From assembly GCF_000717595.1 (NCBI RefSeq), contig NZ_JNZO01000004.1:62001-126000 (forward strand): a stretch of DNA of 64,000 bases, given 5' to 3'. Of this stretch, positions 24,732 to 33,283 are shown in pieces; within the stretch, counting starts at the first letter, position 1, and the number at the start of each line of letters is the position of its first letter. The stretch is from Streptomyces flavochromogenes (GTDB lineage Bacteria > Actinomycetota > Actinomycetes > Streptomycetales > Streptomycetaceae). The notes beneath the pieces were generated by a model that saw nothing but the letters and a program-made list of their open reading frames with translations, was not told the DNA's origin and searched no databases. The position numbers and the translations under genes are program-made.

Positions 24732-25100
24732 ATGTCCTCACCTGTGCGGCGGCATCCGCCGGGACGCCTGCGGTCCTCGGTGACCTCCGACCTCGAACAG
24801 CTCTTTCCGCTGCTCGCCGCCGTGTGCCTGGTCATCGGAGCGGTCGGGATCGCCAACACCACCCTGGTGGCAGTCCTGGAACGCACGGGGGAGATCGGCC
24901 TGCGCCGCGCACTCGGCGCGCGGAGGCGGGTCTTCGACGGCTTCCGTGCCTCGCTCGTCGCCAACCGCGCCCAGTTCTACGCCGACGTTCCGGCGGGGCC
25001 GTTCTACGGCTACAACCGCCCCGGCGCCGAGGTGTCCCACGGCGTGATCCCCGCCCGCCGCGCCTCCTCCGTGCAACCAGCCGAAGCCCTCCGCTGCTGA
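24732..25100 (+). pseudogene. Chimeric remnant: FtsX-type permease interrupted by a haloperoxidase fragment
   Basis: A single open frame of 122 codons assembled from two unrelated genes. Codons 17-66 ([33 protein letters not shown]) are the transmembrane and coupling-helix segment of a MacB/FtsX-type ABC permease. Codons 67-106 (24930-25049: [38 protein letters not shown]) match the lid region of alpha/beta-hydrolase non-haem haloperoxidases. Codons 107-122 ([15 protein letters not shown]) are the expected FtsX C-terminus (PAxRAS...P.EALR). The rearrangement has kept the frame, but neither protein can be functional. No partner ATPase is adjacent. Confidence 0.68.
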
Positions 25101-25164
25101 CGGGAGGTCGCGGCTCGATCCGGAGCCGACCTCCCCCGGACCTCCGACCGTTACGGCCCCGGGC

Positions 25165-25881
<717 letters not shown>

Positions 25882-26146
25882 CGATGCATCCCCTTGCGGG
25901 CGAGTGGCGGTCGGACGGCGAGACGTCCCCGGCCGCGACGTCGGTGCGGCCCCGGGTCGGCCCGGCCGGAAATCCCGTCCACTGTCCCGCCTCGTCGAGC
26001 GCGACGACCGAACGCCGCGCCAACGGCGGCGAAGTCGCCCCCCGATCACCCGCATGGCCCGAACCGATGACCTGTACGCCCGCATCGGATCGGCCCGCAC
26101 GGCACGAGGATGCCGCCGGCAGGGGGCCGGGACCGCGATGTCGTCC

Positions 26147-26950
26147 CTACGCCGCCGGGTGCGGCGGCACGGCGTCGACGAGCGCCGCCAGGGCCGTTCC
26201 GAGCGCCTGCGCGCCGGGTCCCGCCGCGCCGCCCGGCTCACTCATGTAGACATCGCGCCGAATCTCGATCATGAGCGCACTCACCCGCGGATCCCTGCCG
26301 TAGTACGACAGCGGCACGTACGTCCCGGCGAAGGGCGTGTCCGTCGCCAGGCCCCCGAACCCCTCGAACGCCTCCCGTGCCGCGTCCAGCAGAGCCGGCG
26401 GCGTGTGGAAGGCGTCGGTACCGAGACAGACCGGCGGGCGGGGACCCTCGCCGTGGAGCTCGTACGGCAGGGGCCCGGTCGGGTACGAGTGGACGTCGAC
26501 GATCACGGCCCGCCCGGTGGCCTCCAGCCGCCCGGCGACCGCCGCGGCCATGCCCTCGGCGTACGGCGTGAAGTACCGGTCGATCAGCGGCGCCGGGTCG
26601 AATCCGGCGGGGCGGAGCGCGCCCCGGTGCGTGGTCCGCGTGTACACCGCGCCCATCCCGACGGCCAGCATCTCCTCGCGTTCGTCGGGGAAGCGCTCGG
26701 GGTCGACCACCAGCCGCGACAGCCGGTTGACGAACCGCCAGGGGGTCGCGCCGGCGGCCGCCGCCGCGACGGCCGCGATCTCCGCGGTGTGGGCGTCGGT
26801 GATGTGGTCGAGCTCGCGGGCCAGTTCCCCGTCGCCGAGCAGGATGCCGTCGCGCACCTCAGGGGGTATCACCCGGGAGGAGTGCGGGACATGGAGGATG
26901 ACGGGGGAGTCCGGGTCGCCGGCGAGGACGTCGTACGAGCGTGAGGTCAT
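26147..26950 (-). CDS. N-formylglutamate amidohydrolase family protein
   Basis: A 267-residue FGase-family protein. Hallmarks: VILHVPHSSRVIPPEV (about 17-32), ELDHITDAHT (45-54), RFVNRLSRLVVDPERF (71-86) and VIVDVHSYP (149-157), which supply the zinc and substrate residues. The founding enzyme (HutG type) hydrolyses N-formyl-L-glutamate in histidine degradation. No hut genes are nearby, so the physiological substrate may be another N-acyl amino acid. Cytosolic. It starts at ATG 26950 and stands between the flavodoxin and RsbW-like genes on the same strand. Confidence 0.85.
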   Translation of the reverse strand: MTSRSYDVLAGDPDSPVILHVPHSSRVIPPEVRDGILLGDGELARELDHITDAHTAEIAAVAAAAAGATPWRFVNRLSRLVVDPERFPDEREEMLAVGMGAVYTRTTHRGALRPAGFDPAPLIDRYFTPYAEGMAAAVAGRLEATGRAVIVDVHSYPTGPLPYELHGEGPRPPVCLGTDAFHTPPALLDAAREAFEGFGGLATDTPFAGTYVPLSYYGRDPRVSALMIEIRRDVYMSEPGGAAGPGAQALGTALAALVDAVPPHPAA

Positions 26951-27082
26951 CGGCTCAGCCTTCCACAGGTCGGGCCCGCCGCGCCGTGCGCCCGGTGCGC
27001 GCCGTGCGCCCTGTCGACGAGCGGGCGCCTGGCTCCGGGTGCGCCTCGGGGAGACCGCACGTCGCGGGCCACGGGTCGCCGG

Positions 27083-27508
27083 TCACCGGTCGACCGTCAC
27101 CGCCGCGTGGATGGTCTTGCCGTCCGGACCCGCGTCCACGGTCACCTCACGGCACAGCCGGAGCACGATCGGCCAGCCGTAGCCACCGAGCCGCAGCCCC
27201 TCGCGGCGCTCGTGCGCCGGCGCCTTCCCGCTGGCGTCGGACACGGACACCGTCACCCGGTCGCGTCCGACCCCGATCCCGAAGCCCGTGACGCCGCCCG
27301 CGTGCCGGTGCGCGTTCGTGACCAGCTCCGAGGTGACGAGCAGCAGGTCCTCGACCTTGGCGGGCGGCAGCGGGCCGAGCGCCGCGAGGGCGTGGCGGAC
27401 GAGCTGCCGCGCCTCGGCCGGGGTACGGACCGGGGGCGGACCGGCGTTCCCGGCGCCGCGCGGGTCAGCCCCGGGGGCCGGGGGCCGGGTGTCGCTCCAG
27501 GTCTTCAT
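27083..27508 (-). CDS. RsbW/SpoIIAB-like ATP-binding protein
   Basis: A 141-residue GHKL ATPase of the Streptomyces anti-sigma-factor-like group. The N-box is LLLVTSELVTNAHRHAGG (about 56-73) and the later ATP-lid region is GLRLGGYGWPIVLRLCREV. The first 30 residues are Pro/Gly-rich and probably disordered. The RsbW prototype binds SigB-family sigma factors and phosphorylates an anti-anti-sigma factor. Here the gene is divergent from a SigB-family sigma gene (189 bases between), so it is a good candidate regulator of that sigma, though most Streptomyces paralogues have no known target. ATG 27508. Confidence 0.82.
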   Translation of the reverse strand: MKTWSDTRPPAPGADPRGAGNAGPPPVRTPAEARQLVRHALAALGPLPPAKVEDLLLVTSELVTNAHRHAGGVTGFGIGVGRDRVTVSVSDASGKAPAHERREGLRLGGYGWPIVLRLCREVTVDAGPDGKTIHAAVTVDR

Positions 27509-27624
27509 CACAGATCCCTTTCTTCCTCTTCTGGCCGGTTCCTCAGCAGGTGATGGGTTTCGTCTGCCCGTTCGAACCGGGGTGATGCGCACCTTCCGGG
27601 CGGAATCGGCCGGGAGCGGCCCAG

Positions 27625-27649
27625 GAGTGCCACCGGGAAGCGGGGGTAC
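27625..27649 (+). promoter_or_regulatory. SigB-family promoter in front of the sigma factor gene
   Basis: GAGT (27625-27628), 15 bases, then GGGTAC (27644-27649) fits the GNNT-N14-16-GGGTA(C/T) consensus described for Streptomyces SigB-type promoters. The predicted transcript would start near 27656, about 42 bases before the GTG start, implying self-activation. Confidence 0.6.
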
Positions 27650-27697
27650 GAGAACCGGGACCGCTGAACGGACCGCGAGCCAGAGGAGGTTGTTCCT

Positions 27698-28570
27698 GTG
27701 CGGACCGATCCGGCCGAGGCGACGACGACGTACGAAACGAACGCCGTGGGAGACGAACTTCCCTTTCCCGAGGTCCCGCACGCGGTTCCACCCCAGGACG
27801 CGCGTGCCCTGTCGAAGGTGTTCCTCCGTGAACTGGCGGCACGGGAGGAGGGCACCGCGGGGCACCAGTACGTCCGGAACACCCTCATCGAGATGAACAT
27901 GTCGCTGGTGGTGTACGCGGCGGGACGGTTCCGGGCGCGCGGCGACGAGCGGGAGGACATCCTCCAGGTCGGCATGGTCGGCCTGATCAAGGCGATCGAC
28001 CGCTTCGACCTGTCGCGCGAGGTGGAGTTCGCCACCTTCGCCGTGCCGTACATCGTGGGCGAGATCAAGCGCTTCTTCCGCGACACGACCTGGGCCGTGC
28101 ACGTCCCGCGCCGCCTCCAGGAGGCGCGGGTGGAGCTGGCCAAGGCGACCGACGAGCTGAGCTCACGGCTCGGCCGGGCCCCGCGCATCTCCGAGCTGGC
28201 GCCGGCCATGGACCTGTCCGAGGACGAGGTGGTCGAGGCCCAGGTCGCCGCCAACGGCTACCACTCCACGTCCCTCGACGCCAGGCTCGCAGGCGGCGAC
28301 AGCGAGGACGAGGACGCCGCCCTGGCCGATCTCATCGGCGAGGAGGACCCGGCGCTCAGCCTCTTCGAGGAGTTCCACACCCTCGCCCCGCTCGTGGACG
28401 CCCTCGCCCCGCGCGACCGGCTTCTGCTGCACCTCCGCTTCGTGGAGGAGCTCACCCAGTCGCAGATCGGCGAGCGGCTCGGCGTCTCGCAGATGCACGT
28501 CTCACGGCTGCTCGCCCGCAACCTGGACCGGTTGCGGGACGGCATGGTCGAGGACGGCGGTGAGGACTGA
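27698..28570 (+). CDS. RNA polymerase sigma factor, SigB/SigF/SigG family
   Basis: A 290-residue group 3 sigma factor of the SigB family. Region 2 is NMSLVVYAAGRFRARGDEREDILQVGMVGLIKAIDRFD (about 67-105, cited by key parts NMSLVV and EDILQVGMVGL), with the -10 binding helix EFATFAVPYIVGEIKRFFRD (about 111-130). Region 3 carries the SSRLGRAPRISELA helix, and region 4 the helix-turn-helix ELTQSQIGERLGVSQMHVSRLL (about 250-271). These factors direct osmotic, oxidative or developmental stress genes. GTG 27698 with GAGGAGG 8 bases upstream. It has a consensus SigB-type promoter, an RsbW-like gene divergent on its left and the ectoine operon converging on its right. Confidence 0.9.
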   Translation: MRTDPAEATTTYETNAVGDELPFPEVPHAVPPQDARALSKVFLRELAAREEGTAGHQYVRNTLIEMNMSLVVYAAGRFRARGDEREDILQVGMVGLIKAIDRFDLSREVEFATFAVPYIVGEIKRFFRDTTWAVHVPRRLQEARVELAKATDELSSRLGRAPRISELAPAMDLSEDEVVEAQVAANGYHSTSLDARLAGGDSEDEDAALADLIGEEDPALSLFEEFHTLAPLVDALAPRDRLLLHLRFVEELTQSQIGERLGVSQMHVSRLLARNLDRLRDGMVEDGGED

Positions 28571-28617
28571 CAGGGCCGGCAGGACTGCGGGGGACGAGAG
28601 GTACGCCCGGCCTGACC

Positions 28618-28633
28618 CGGCCCGCACGGGCCG
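28618..28633. terminator. Small hairpin between the sigma gene and ehuA
   Basis: CGGCCCG-CA-CGGGCCG forms a 7-bp stem in the 162-base gap between the convergent sigma and ehuA genes. The rest of the gap is rich in repeated ACCCACC-type motifs. Weak evidence for a terminator. Confidence 0.35.
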
Positions 28634-28732
28634 CGCGACCTCGTCACCGGTCTCTCTGGTCTCACCGGCCCCTCGGACCCACCGAACCCACGCGACGCAC
28701 CGGACCCACCTGGGCCGGCGGAGTGAGGGGCG

Positions 28733-29548
28733 TCAGCGGACCGAGCTCAGGAACGCGCGGGTCCGTTCCTCCCCGGGCGCGTCCAGGAGCGCGTCGGCAG
28801 GTCCCGACTCGACGATCCTGCCGCCGTCGAACATCAGGATCCGGTCCGAAACGTCCCGGGCGAAGCCCATCTCGTGCGTCACGCAGAGCAGCGTGATGTC
28901 GGTCCGCCGGGCGACCTCACGCAGCACGTCCAGCACCTCCGCCACGAGTTCCGGATCGAGCGCCGAGGTCACCTCGTCCAGGAGCAGGATCTCGGGCCGC
29001 ATCGCCAGCGCGCGGGCGATGGCCACCCGCTGCTGCTGACCGCCGGAGAGCCGGGTCGGCCGCGCGTCGACCTTGTCGGAGAGCCCGACCAGGTCGAGCA
29101 GCTCACGGGCCCGGAGCCCGGCTTCCTCCCGGCCCTCGCCGAGCACGTGCACGGGCGCCTCGACGACGTTCTCGAGGACGCTCATGTGGGGGAAGAGGTT
29201 GAACTGCTGGAACACCATGCCGATCCGCCGCCGTCGCGCGGCCAGATGACGCTCGCTCGCCGGCACCAGCTTCCCCGCCGTCCGTCCCGGCATGTGGGAG
29301 AACGGTTGCCCGTCCACGTGGATGACGCCGTCGGTGACCCGCTCCAGCGTCATGAGGAGCCGGAGGATCGTGGTCTTCCCGGATCCGCTCGGGCCGATCA
29401 GCGTGACGCGCTCCCCGCGCGCCACCTCCAGGTCGAGGCCGTCGAGCACGGTGTGGTCCCCGAACCGCTTCGTGACCCGGTCGAAGCGGACCGCCGGGTG
29501 CGCGGTCGGGACCTTGGTGAGGTCCTCGGACAGCTCCTCAATGGGCAA
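28733..29548 (-). CDS. ehuA: Ectoine/hydroxyectoine ABC transporter ATP-binding protein
   Basis: A 271-residue polar amino acid uptake-type ABC ATPase: Walker A GPSGSGKTT (about 52-60), Q-loop FQQFNLFPHM, signature LSGGQQQRVAIARAL (about 167-181), Walker B ILLLDEVTSALD (187-198) and the His switch VTHEMGF. It energises uptake by EhuBCD. TTG 29548 is the start: GGAGG lies 6 bases upstream and it overlaps the ehuD stop by 11 bases. It is the last gene of the eight-gene ect-ehu operon. The ectoine assignment rests on operon position and on EhuB; alone it would be read as an amino acid importer ATPase. Confidence 0.85.
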   Translation of the reverse strand: MPIEELSEDLTKVPTAHPAVRFDRVTKRFGDHTVLDGLDLEVARGERVTLIGPSGSGKTTILRLLMTLERVTDGVIHVDGQPFSHMPGRTAGKLVPASERHLAARRRRIGMVFQQFNLFPHMSVLENVVEAPVHVLGEGREEAGLRARELLDLVGLSDKVDARPTRLSGGQQQRVAIARALAMRPEILLLDEVTSALDPELVAEVLDVLREVARRTDITLLCVTHEMGFARDVSDRILMFDGGRIVESGPADALLDAPGEERTRAFLSSVR

Positions 29549-30173
29549 GGCGTGCCTCCAGTCGTCGTATCAGCACCGAGGTCGGCCAGCTCGCGAGCAG
29601 GAACACCGCGGCGGCCAGGGTGAAGCTCTCCAGATAGGCGAAGTGGGTGCTGCCGAAGGTGTTCGCCTCGTGGACCATCTCGTGCACCGTGATCACCGAG
29701 AGCAGGGGTGTCTCCTTGAACATGGAGACCGCGTAGTTGCCCAGCGGCGGCAGCACGTTGCGCACGGCCTGCGGCAGCACCACCGCCCGCCAGACCCGCC
29801 GGCGCGGCAGTGACAGCGCCGTGCACGCCTCCCACTGCCCCTTCGGTACGGCGTCGATGCCCGTCCGGTAGACCTCGGAGAGGTACGTGGCGTAGTGCAC
29901 GCCCAGGACCAGGACCCCGAGCGTCGGCGCGTCGAGCCCCGGGATCAGCACCCATGCCGCGAACAACTGCACCAGGAGCGGGGTCGAGCGGACGAACCCG
30001 GCCGCCCCGCGCACCGGGAGGGCCAGCCACGCGGGACCCCCGCGCTGGGCGAGCGCGAGCACGAGCCCCATGACCATCGCGACGGCGAAGGCGAGCACCG
30101 TCGCGACCAGGGTGACGCCGAAGCCCTCCAGCACGGTCGGCAGTGCGGCCCGGGCCGCCTCTCCGTCCCACAT
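29538..30173 (-). CDS. ehuD: Ectoine/hydroxyectoine ABC transporter permease
   Basis: A 211-residue His/Glu/Gln/Arg-type permease with five hydrophobic helices. The EAA loop that docks to the ATPase is GQWEACTALSLPRRRVWRAVVLPQAVRNVLPPLGN (about 122-156; key residues EACTAL and VVLPQA). Integral cytoplasmic membrane protein forming the translocation pore with EhuC. ATG 30173 overlaps the ehuC stop as TGATG and its own stop overlaps the ehuA start, so the transport proteins are translationally coupled. Recognised as EhuD by order and similarity to amino acid permeases; substrate by context. Confidence 0.85.
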   Translation of the reverse strand: MWDGEAARAALPTVLEGFGVTLVATVLAFAVAMVMGLVLALAQRGGPAWLALPVRGAAGFVRSTPLLVQLFAAWVLIPGLDAPTLGVLVLGVHYATYLSEVYRTGIDAVPKGQWEACTALSLPRRRVWRAVVLPQAVRNVLPPLGNYAVSMFKETPLLSVITVHEMVHEANTFGSTHFAYLESFTLAAAVFLLASWPTSVLIRRLEARLAH

Positions 30174-30847
30174 CAGGTGCCTCCTTCTTGCCCGAGGCGG
30201 GCCTTCGCCGCCCGCTCCAGGGCGTTCATCAGGAGGCTCAGGACGACGGCCATGCCGAAGTAGAGCCCCAGGAGCAGCAGGTACGAGGCCGCCGTCGCGC
30301 CCGTCGAGGAGCGCAACTGGTCGATCTGGAAGGTGAGGTCCGGGACCGTGACGAGGGACAGCAGCGGCGTCGCCTTGAGCAGCTGGACGAGCAGGTTCTT
30401 GAACGGCGCCACCATGAGGGCGTGCGCCTGCGGCAGGACGACCCGCCGCAGCCGCAGCACCGGGCCCATGCCGAGCGCGATCGCCGCCTCGGTCTGGGCG
30501 CGGGGGACCGCGGTCACCGCGCCCCGCACGACCTCGGAGCCGTACGCCCCGAAGTTGAGGCCGAGCGCGAGCACCCCGCAGACCAGGGGTTCCAGCCGGA
30601 AGCCGACCATCGGCAGTGCGAAGAACAGCCAGAAGAGCTGCACGTACAGCGAGGTGCCCCGGAAGAACTCCACGACGACCCGCACCGCTCCGCGGACCGG
30701 CAGCCGCGCCGACCGGGACAGCAGACCGAGCGTGTACGCGAGGAGCAGGGCGAGCGCGGCGCCGAGCACCGTGGCCTCGACCGTGGTCAGGAGCCCCTCG
30801 CCGAGCCGGGGCACTGCCCGGCGGAGCTCGGGGAGGAACTCAGCCAT
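30173..30847 (-). CDS. ehuC: Ectoine/hydroxyectoine ABC transporter permease
   Basis: A 224-residue permease of the polar amino acid family, with about five transmembrane helices and an EAA loop QTEAAIALGMGPVLRLRRVVLPQA (around 122-145). It pairs with EhuD. ATG 30847 is taken as the start because it begins the conserved N-terminal helix preceding GLLTTVEATVLGAAL; an in-frame start at 30886 would add a non-conserved stretch. The gene is 87 bases downstream of ehuB. It ends in the TGATG overlap with ehuD. Confidence 0.85.
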   Translation of the reverse strand: MAEFLPELRRAVPRLGEGLLTTVEATVLGAALALLLAYTLGLLSRSARLPVRGAVRVVVEFFRGTSLYVQLFWLFFALPMVGFRLEPLVCGVLALGLNFGAYGSEVVRGAVTAVPRAQTEAAIALGMGPVLRLRRVVLPQAHALMVAPFKNLLVQLLKATPLLSLVTVPDLTFQIDQLRSSTGATAASYLLLLGLYFGMAVVLSLLMNALERAAKARLGQEGGT

Positions 30848-30934
30848 TCCGGCCGCCCCCAGGCCCGGGGCCCGCCACGCGGCCACCCCCGGACACCACG
30901 CCCGTCACCGTTCCGCCCGTCATCCGGTCGCCCT

Positions 30935-31852
30935 TCACGCGGCGCACAGGTCGGCGGTCCGCAGGGTCCGGGGCGGTACCTCGCGGGCGGTGAAGCCGTA
31001 GCGGCCCAGGAGGTCCACGAACCGGTCGGGGGATCCGGTGATCTTGAGGAGCTCCTTGTCGAACGCGTCCCGCAGCCCGGTCGCACCCGGCCGGAACACG
31101 GCTCCGCCCGCGCCCAGCTGCCGTACGCCGTCCACCACCGGCACGAACGCCTCGGTCACCTCGACCGCGGCGTCCCGGTTCGTCCGCGCCAGCCAGCGCA
31201 GCGAGATGGCGGTGAGCGCGAAGGCGTCGATCCGTCCGGCGAGGAGGGCGTCGAGACCGTCCTGCTGCTTGGCCAGGGTCTTCACCGACCCGTCGGGAAC
31301 CCCCGCGGCCTTGGCGAAGGACGCTTCCACCGCGGCCGTCAGCACGCCGACGGTGACACCCTTCGCCGCGCAGGACGCCAGGTCGCTCAGCCCCTTCGGA
31401 TTGCCCTTGCGGACCATCAGCGCGGTGGGGGAGACGAATTCCGGCTCGGAGAAGATCACCTTGGCGCAGCGCTCGGGCGTGATGGACATGCCCGCGCTCA
31501 CGACGTCGAAGCGGTCGGCGAGGAGGCCGGGGATCAGCGCCCCGAACTCGGTCAGCGTCGGGCGCAGTTCGCGCACCCCGAGCGCCGCGAACACCTCGCG
31601 GTGCAGCGTCGGTCCCTCACCGGCCGGATCGGCTCCGTCCTGGAAGCCGTACGGCGCCTCGCCGGCGAACCCGACCCGGACGAAGCCCTGCTTCCGCAGC
31701 CGTGCAAGGAGCGCGCCGTCGTCCTCGGGCGCGCCCGAACCGGCCTGGGTGCGGGTGCAGGCGGAAACGAGCCCGGAGGTCAGGGCGAGGCCGCCGAGGA
31801 GCGCCGTTCTGCCGAGGAAGCCGCGTCGGTCCAGGCGCGCCGAGCCGGTCAT
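30935..31852 (-). CDS. ehuB: Ectoine/hydroxyectoine-binding lipoprotein
   Basis: A 305-residue periplasmic-type solute-binding protein. The N-terminus has a twin-arginine signal (LDRRGFLGRTALLGG) ending in a lipobox (LVSAC, Cys about 32), so it is a TAT-exported lipoprotein. The binding fold shows the EhuB-like block LTEFGALIPGLLADRFDVVSAGMSITPERC (about 104-133; key parts LTEFGALIPGL and SITPERC). It would capture ectoine or 5-hydroxyectoine at the cell surface. ATG 31852 overlaps the ectD stop as ATGA, the classic coupling arrangement; ATG 31864 is an alternative. Its fusion into the ectoine operon is the main reason for naming the transporter Ehu. Confidence 0.85.
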   Translation of the reverse strand: MTGSARLDRRGFLGRTALLGGLALTSGLVSACTRTQAGSGAPEDDGALLARLRKQGFVRVGFAGEAPYGFQDGADPAGEGPTLHREVFAALGVRELRPTLTEFGALIPGLLADRFDVVSAGMSITPERCAKVIFSEPEFVSPTALMVRKGNPKGLSDLASCAAKGVTVGVLTAAVEASFAKAAGVPDGSVKTLAKQQDGLDALLAGRIDAFALTAISLRWLARTNRDAAVEVTEAFVPVVDGVRQLGAGGAVFRPGATGLRDAFDKELLKITGSPDRFVDLLGRYGFTAREVPPRTLRTADLCAA

Positions 31853-32745
31853 ACGTGATCCCATGAGGGCGCGGCGATGAACGAGGGCCGCCGGACCGGG
31901 GCGGCGAAGGGCGCCTCCGGCTGGTTCTCGACGCTGTTGAAGACGAGGAACACATTGCTCCGGGGGTACGGGGTGATGTTGTCGCCCGACCCGTGCAGGG
32001 CGTTGCAGTCGAACCAGGTGGCGGAGCCGGCCGGACCCGTGAAGTGGCGGATGCCGCAGGCGTCGGCGAACGTGGTCAGCGCCTCGTGGGACGGCGTACC
32101 CGCGTCCTGCATCTGGAGCGACCTCTTGTAGTTGTCCTTCGGAGTGGCACCGGCGCAGCCGAGGAACGTGCGGTGCGAACCCGGCATGATCATCAGGCTG
32201 CCGTTGGTGGTGTGGTTCGGCGTGAGCGCGATCGACACCGACACGGTCCGCATCCTCGGGAGCCCGTCCTCGGCGTGCCAGGTCTCGAAGTCCGAGTGCC
32301 AGTAGAAGCCGCTGGCCCCGAAGCCGGGCTTGACGTTGACCCGTGACTGGTGGACGTAGACGTCGGAGCCGAGGATCTGGCGGGCGCGCCCGACGATCCG
32401 CGGGTCCTCGGCGAGCCGGCCGAAGACCTCGCTCATCCGGTGCACCTCGAAGACGGAACGTATCTCCTGGGAACGGGGCTCGACGACCGCCCGTTCGTCG
32501 GCCCGTACGGCGGGATCGGAGACGAGCCGGTCCAGCTCCGCCCTGAGCACGTCGACCTCGTCCGGGGTGACGATCTCGTCCACCGTGACGAAGCCGTCGC
32601 GGTCGTACTCCTCCAGTTCACGGGCCCAGAAGGGGCCCGCCGTGCCGGGACCGGACCACACGACGGGGTCCTTGCGGCCGATCAGTTCCTCCTTGGGGCC
32701 ACGGGTGGGGTAGAGGTCGACGGGGCGGGTGGGTGCGGAGGGCAT
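31849..32745 (-). CDS. ectD: Ectoine 5-hydroxylase
   Basis: A 298-residue Fe(II)/2-oxoglutarate dioxygenase of the EctD family. The iron triad is clear: His150 and Asp152 in FYWHSDFETWHAEDG and His251 in ALHGSGDN. The EctD signature region around 145-162 is well conserved. It hydroxylates ectoine to 5-hydroxyectoine in the cytosol, consuming O2 and 2-oxoglutarate. It follows ectC by 48 bases and overlaps ehuB by 4 bases. Usual family length is about 295-300, so the gene is complete. Confidence 0.96.
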   Translation of the reverse strand: MPSAPTRPVDLYPTRGPKEELIGRKDPVVWSGPGTAGPFWARELEEYDRDGFVTVDEIVTPDEVDVLRAELDRLVSDPAVRADERAVVEPRSQEIRSVFEVHRMSEVFGRLAEDPRIVGRARQILGSDVYVHQSRVNVKPGFGASGFYWHSDFETWHAEDGLPRMRTVSVSIALTPNHTTNGSLMIMPGSHRTFLGCAGATPKDNYKRSLQMQDAGTPSHEALTTFADACGIRHFTGPAGSATWFDCNALHGSGDNITPYPRSNVFLVFNSVENQPEAPFAAPVRRPSFIAAPSWDHV

Positions 32746-32793
32746 GAGGGAGCGTGCTTCCTTTCGCGTGGGGATGTCGGTGGCGTGCCGGGC

Positions 32794-33210
32794 TCAGACG
32801 TCGTCGGATGCGGGCTCGGGTTCCGTCAGCAGCGGGTAGACGCCGTTCTCGTCGTGGTCCTCCCGGCCCGTCACGGGCGGGTTGAAGACGCACAGGCAGC
32901 GGAAGTCGGCCTTGACCTTGAGGGTGTGGCGCTCGTGCCCGTCGAGCAGGTACATCGTTCCGGGGACGATCGTGTACGTGCGGCCGGTCTCGTGGTCGGT
33001 GAGCTCGGCCTCGCCGGCCGTGCAGACGACGGCCTCGACGTGGTTCGCGTACCACATGGCGGTCTCGGTACCGGCGTACAGCACCGTCTCGTGGAGGGAG
33101 AAGCCGACCCGCTCACGGGCCAGGACGATGCGCTTGCTCTCCCAGGTGCCCGAGGCGGCCCTCACGTGCCGCTCGGTGTTCTCCAGCTCGTCGAAGGTAC
33201 GGACGATCAT
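32794..33210 (-). CDS. ectC: L-ectoine synthase
   Basis: A 138-residue cupin-fold ectoine synthase. Family landmarks include [16 protein letters not shown], the cupin strand [15 protein letters not shown] (about 56-70) and [17 protein letters not shown] (86-102) with the iron-ligand Glu, Tyr and His positions of EctC. It cyclises N-gamma-acetyl-2,4-diaminobutyrate to ectoine with loss of water, the last step of ectoine synthesis. ATG 33210. It lies 73 bases after ectB and 48 before ectD in the operon. Length and motifs are normal. Confidence 0.97.
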   Translation of the reverse strand: MIVRTFDELENTERHVRAASGTWESKRIVLARERVGFSLHETVLYAGTETAMWYANHVEAVVCTAGEAELTDHETGRTYTIVPGTMYLLDGHERHTLKVKADFRCLCVFNPPVTGREDHDENGVYPLLTEPEPASDDV

Positions 33211-33283
33211 GGGGTACGACTGCCTTTCGGGTCATCGGGCCGGCGGGTCGGCCGGCCGGCGGAACGTGGGTTCGGGAGAGGGG

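Noticed and set aside
27508..27697. A second SigB-type promoter (GTTT...GGGTGA at 27557-27585)
   Set aside because: Spacing of 19 bases and a non-consensus GGGTGA; the GAGT-N15-GGGTAC element nearer the gene is a much better fit.
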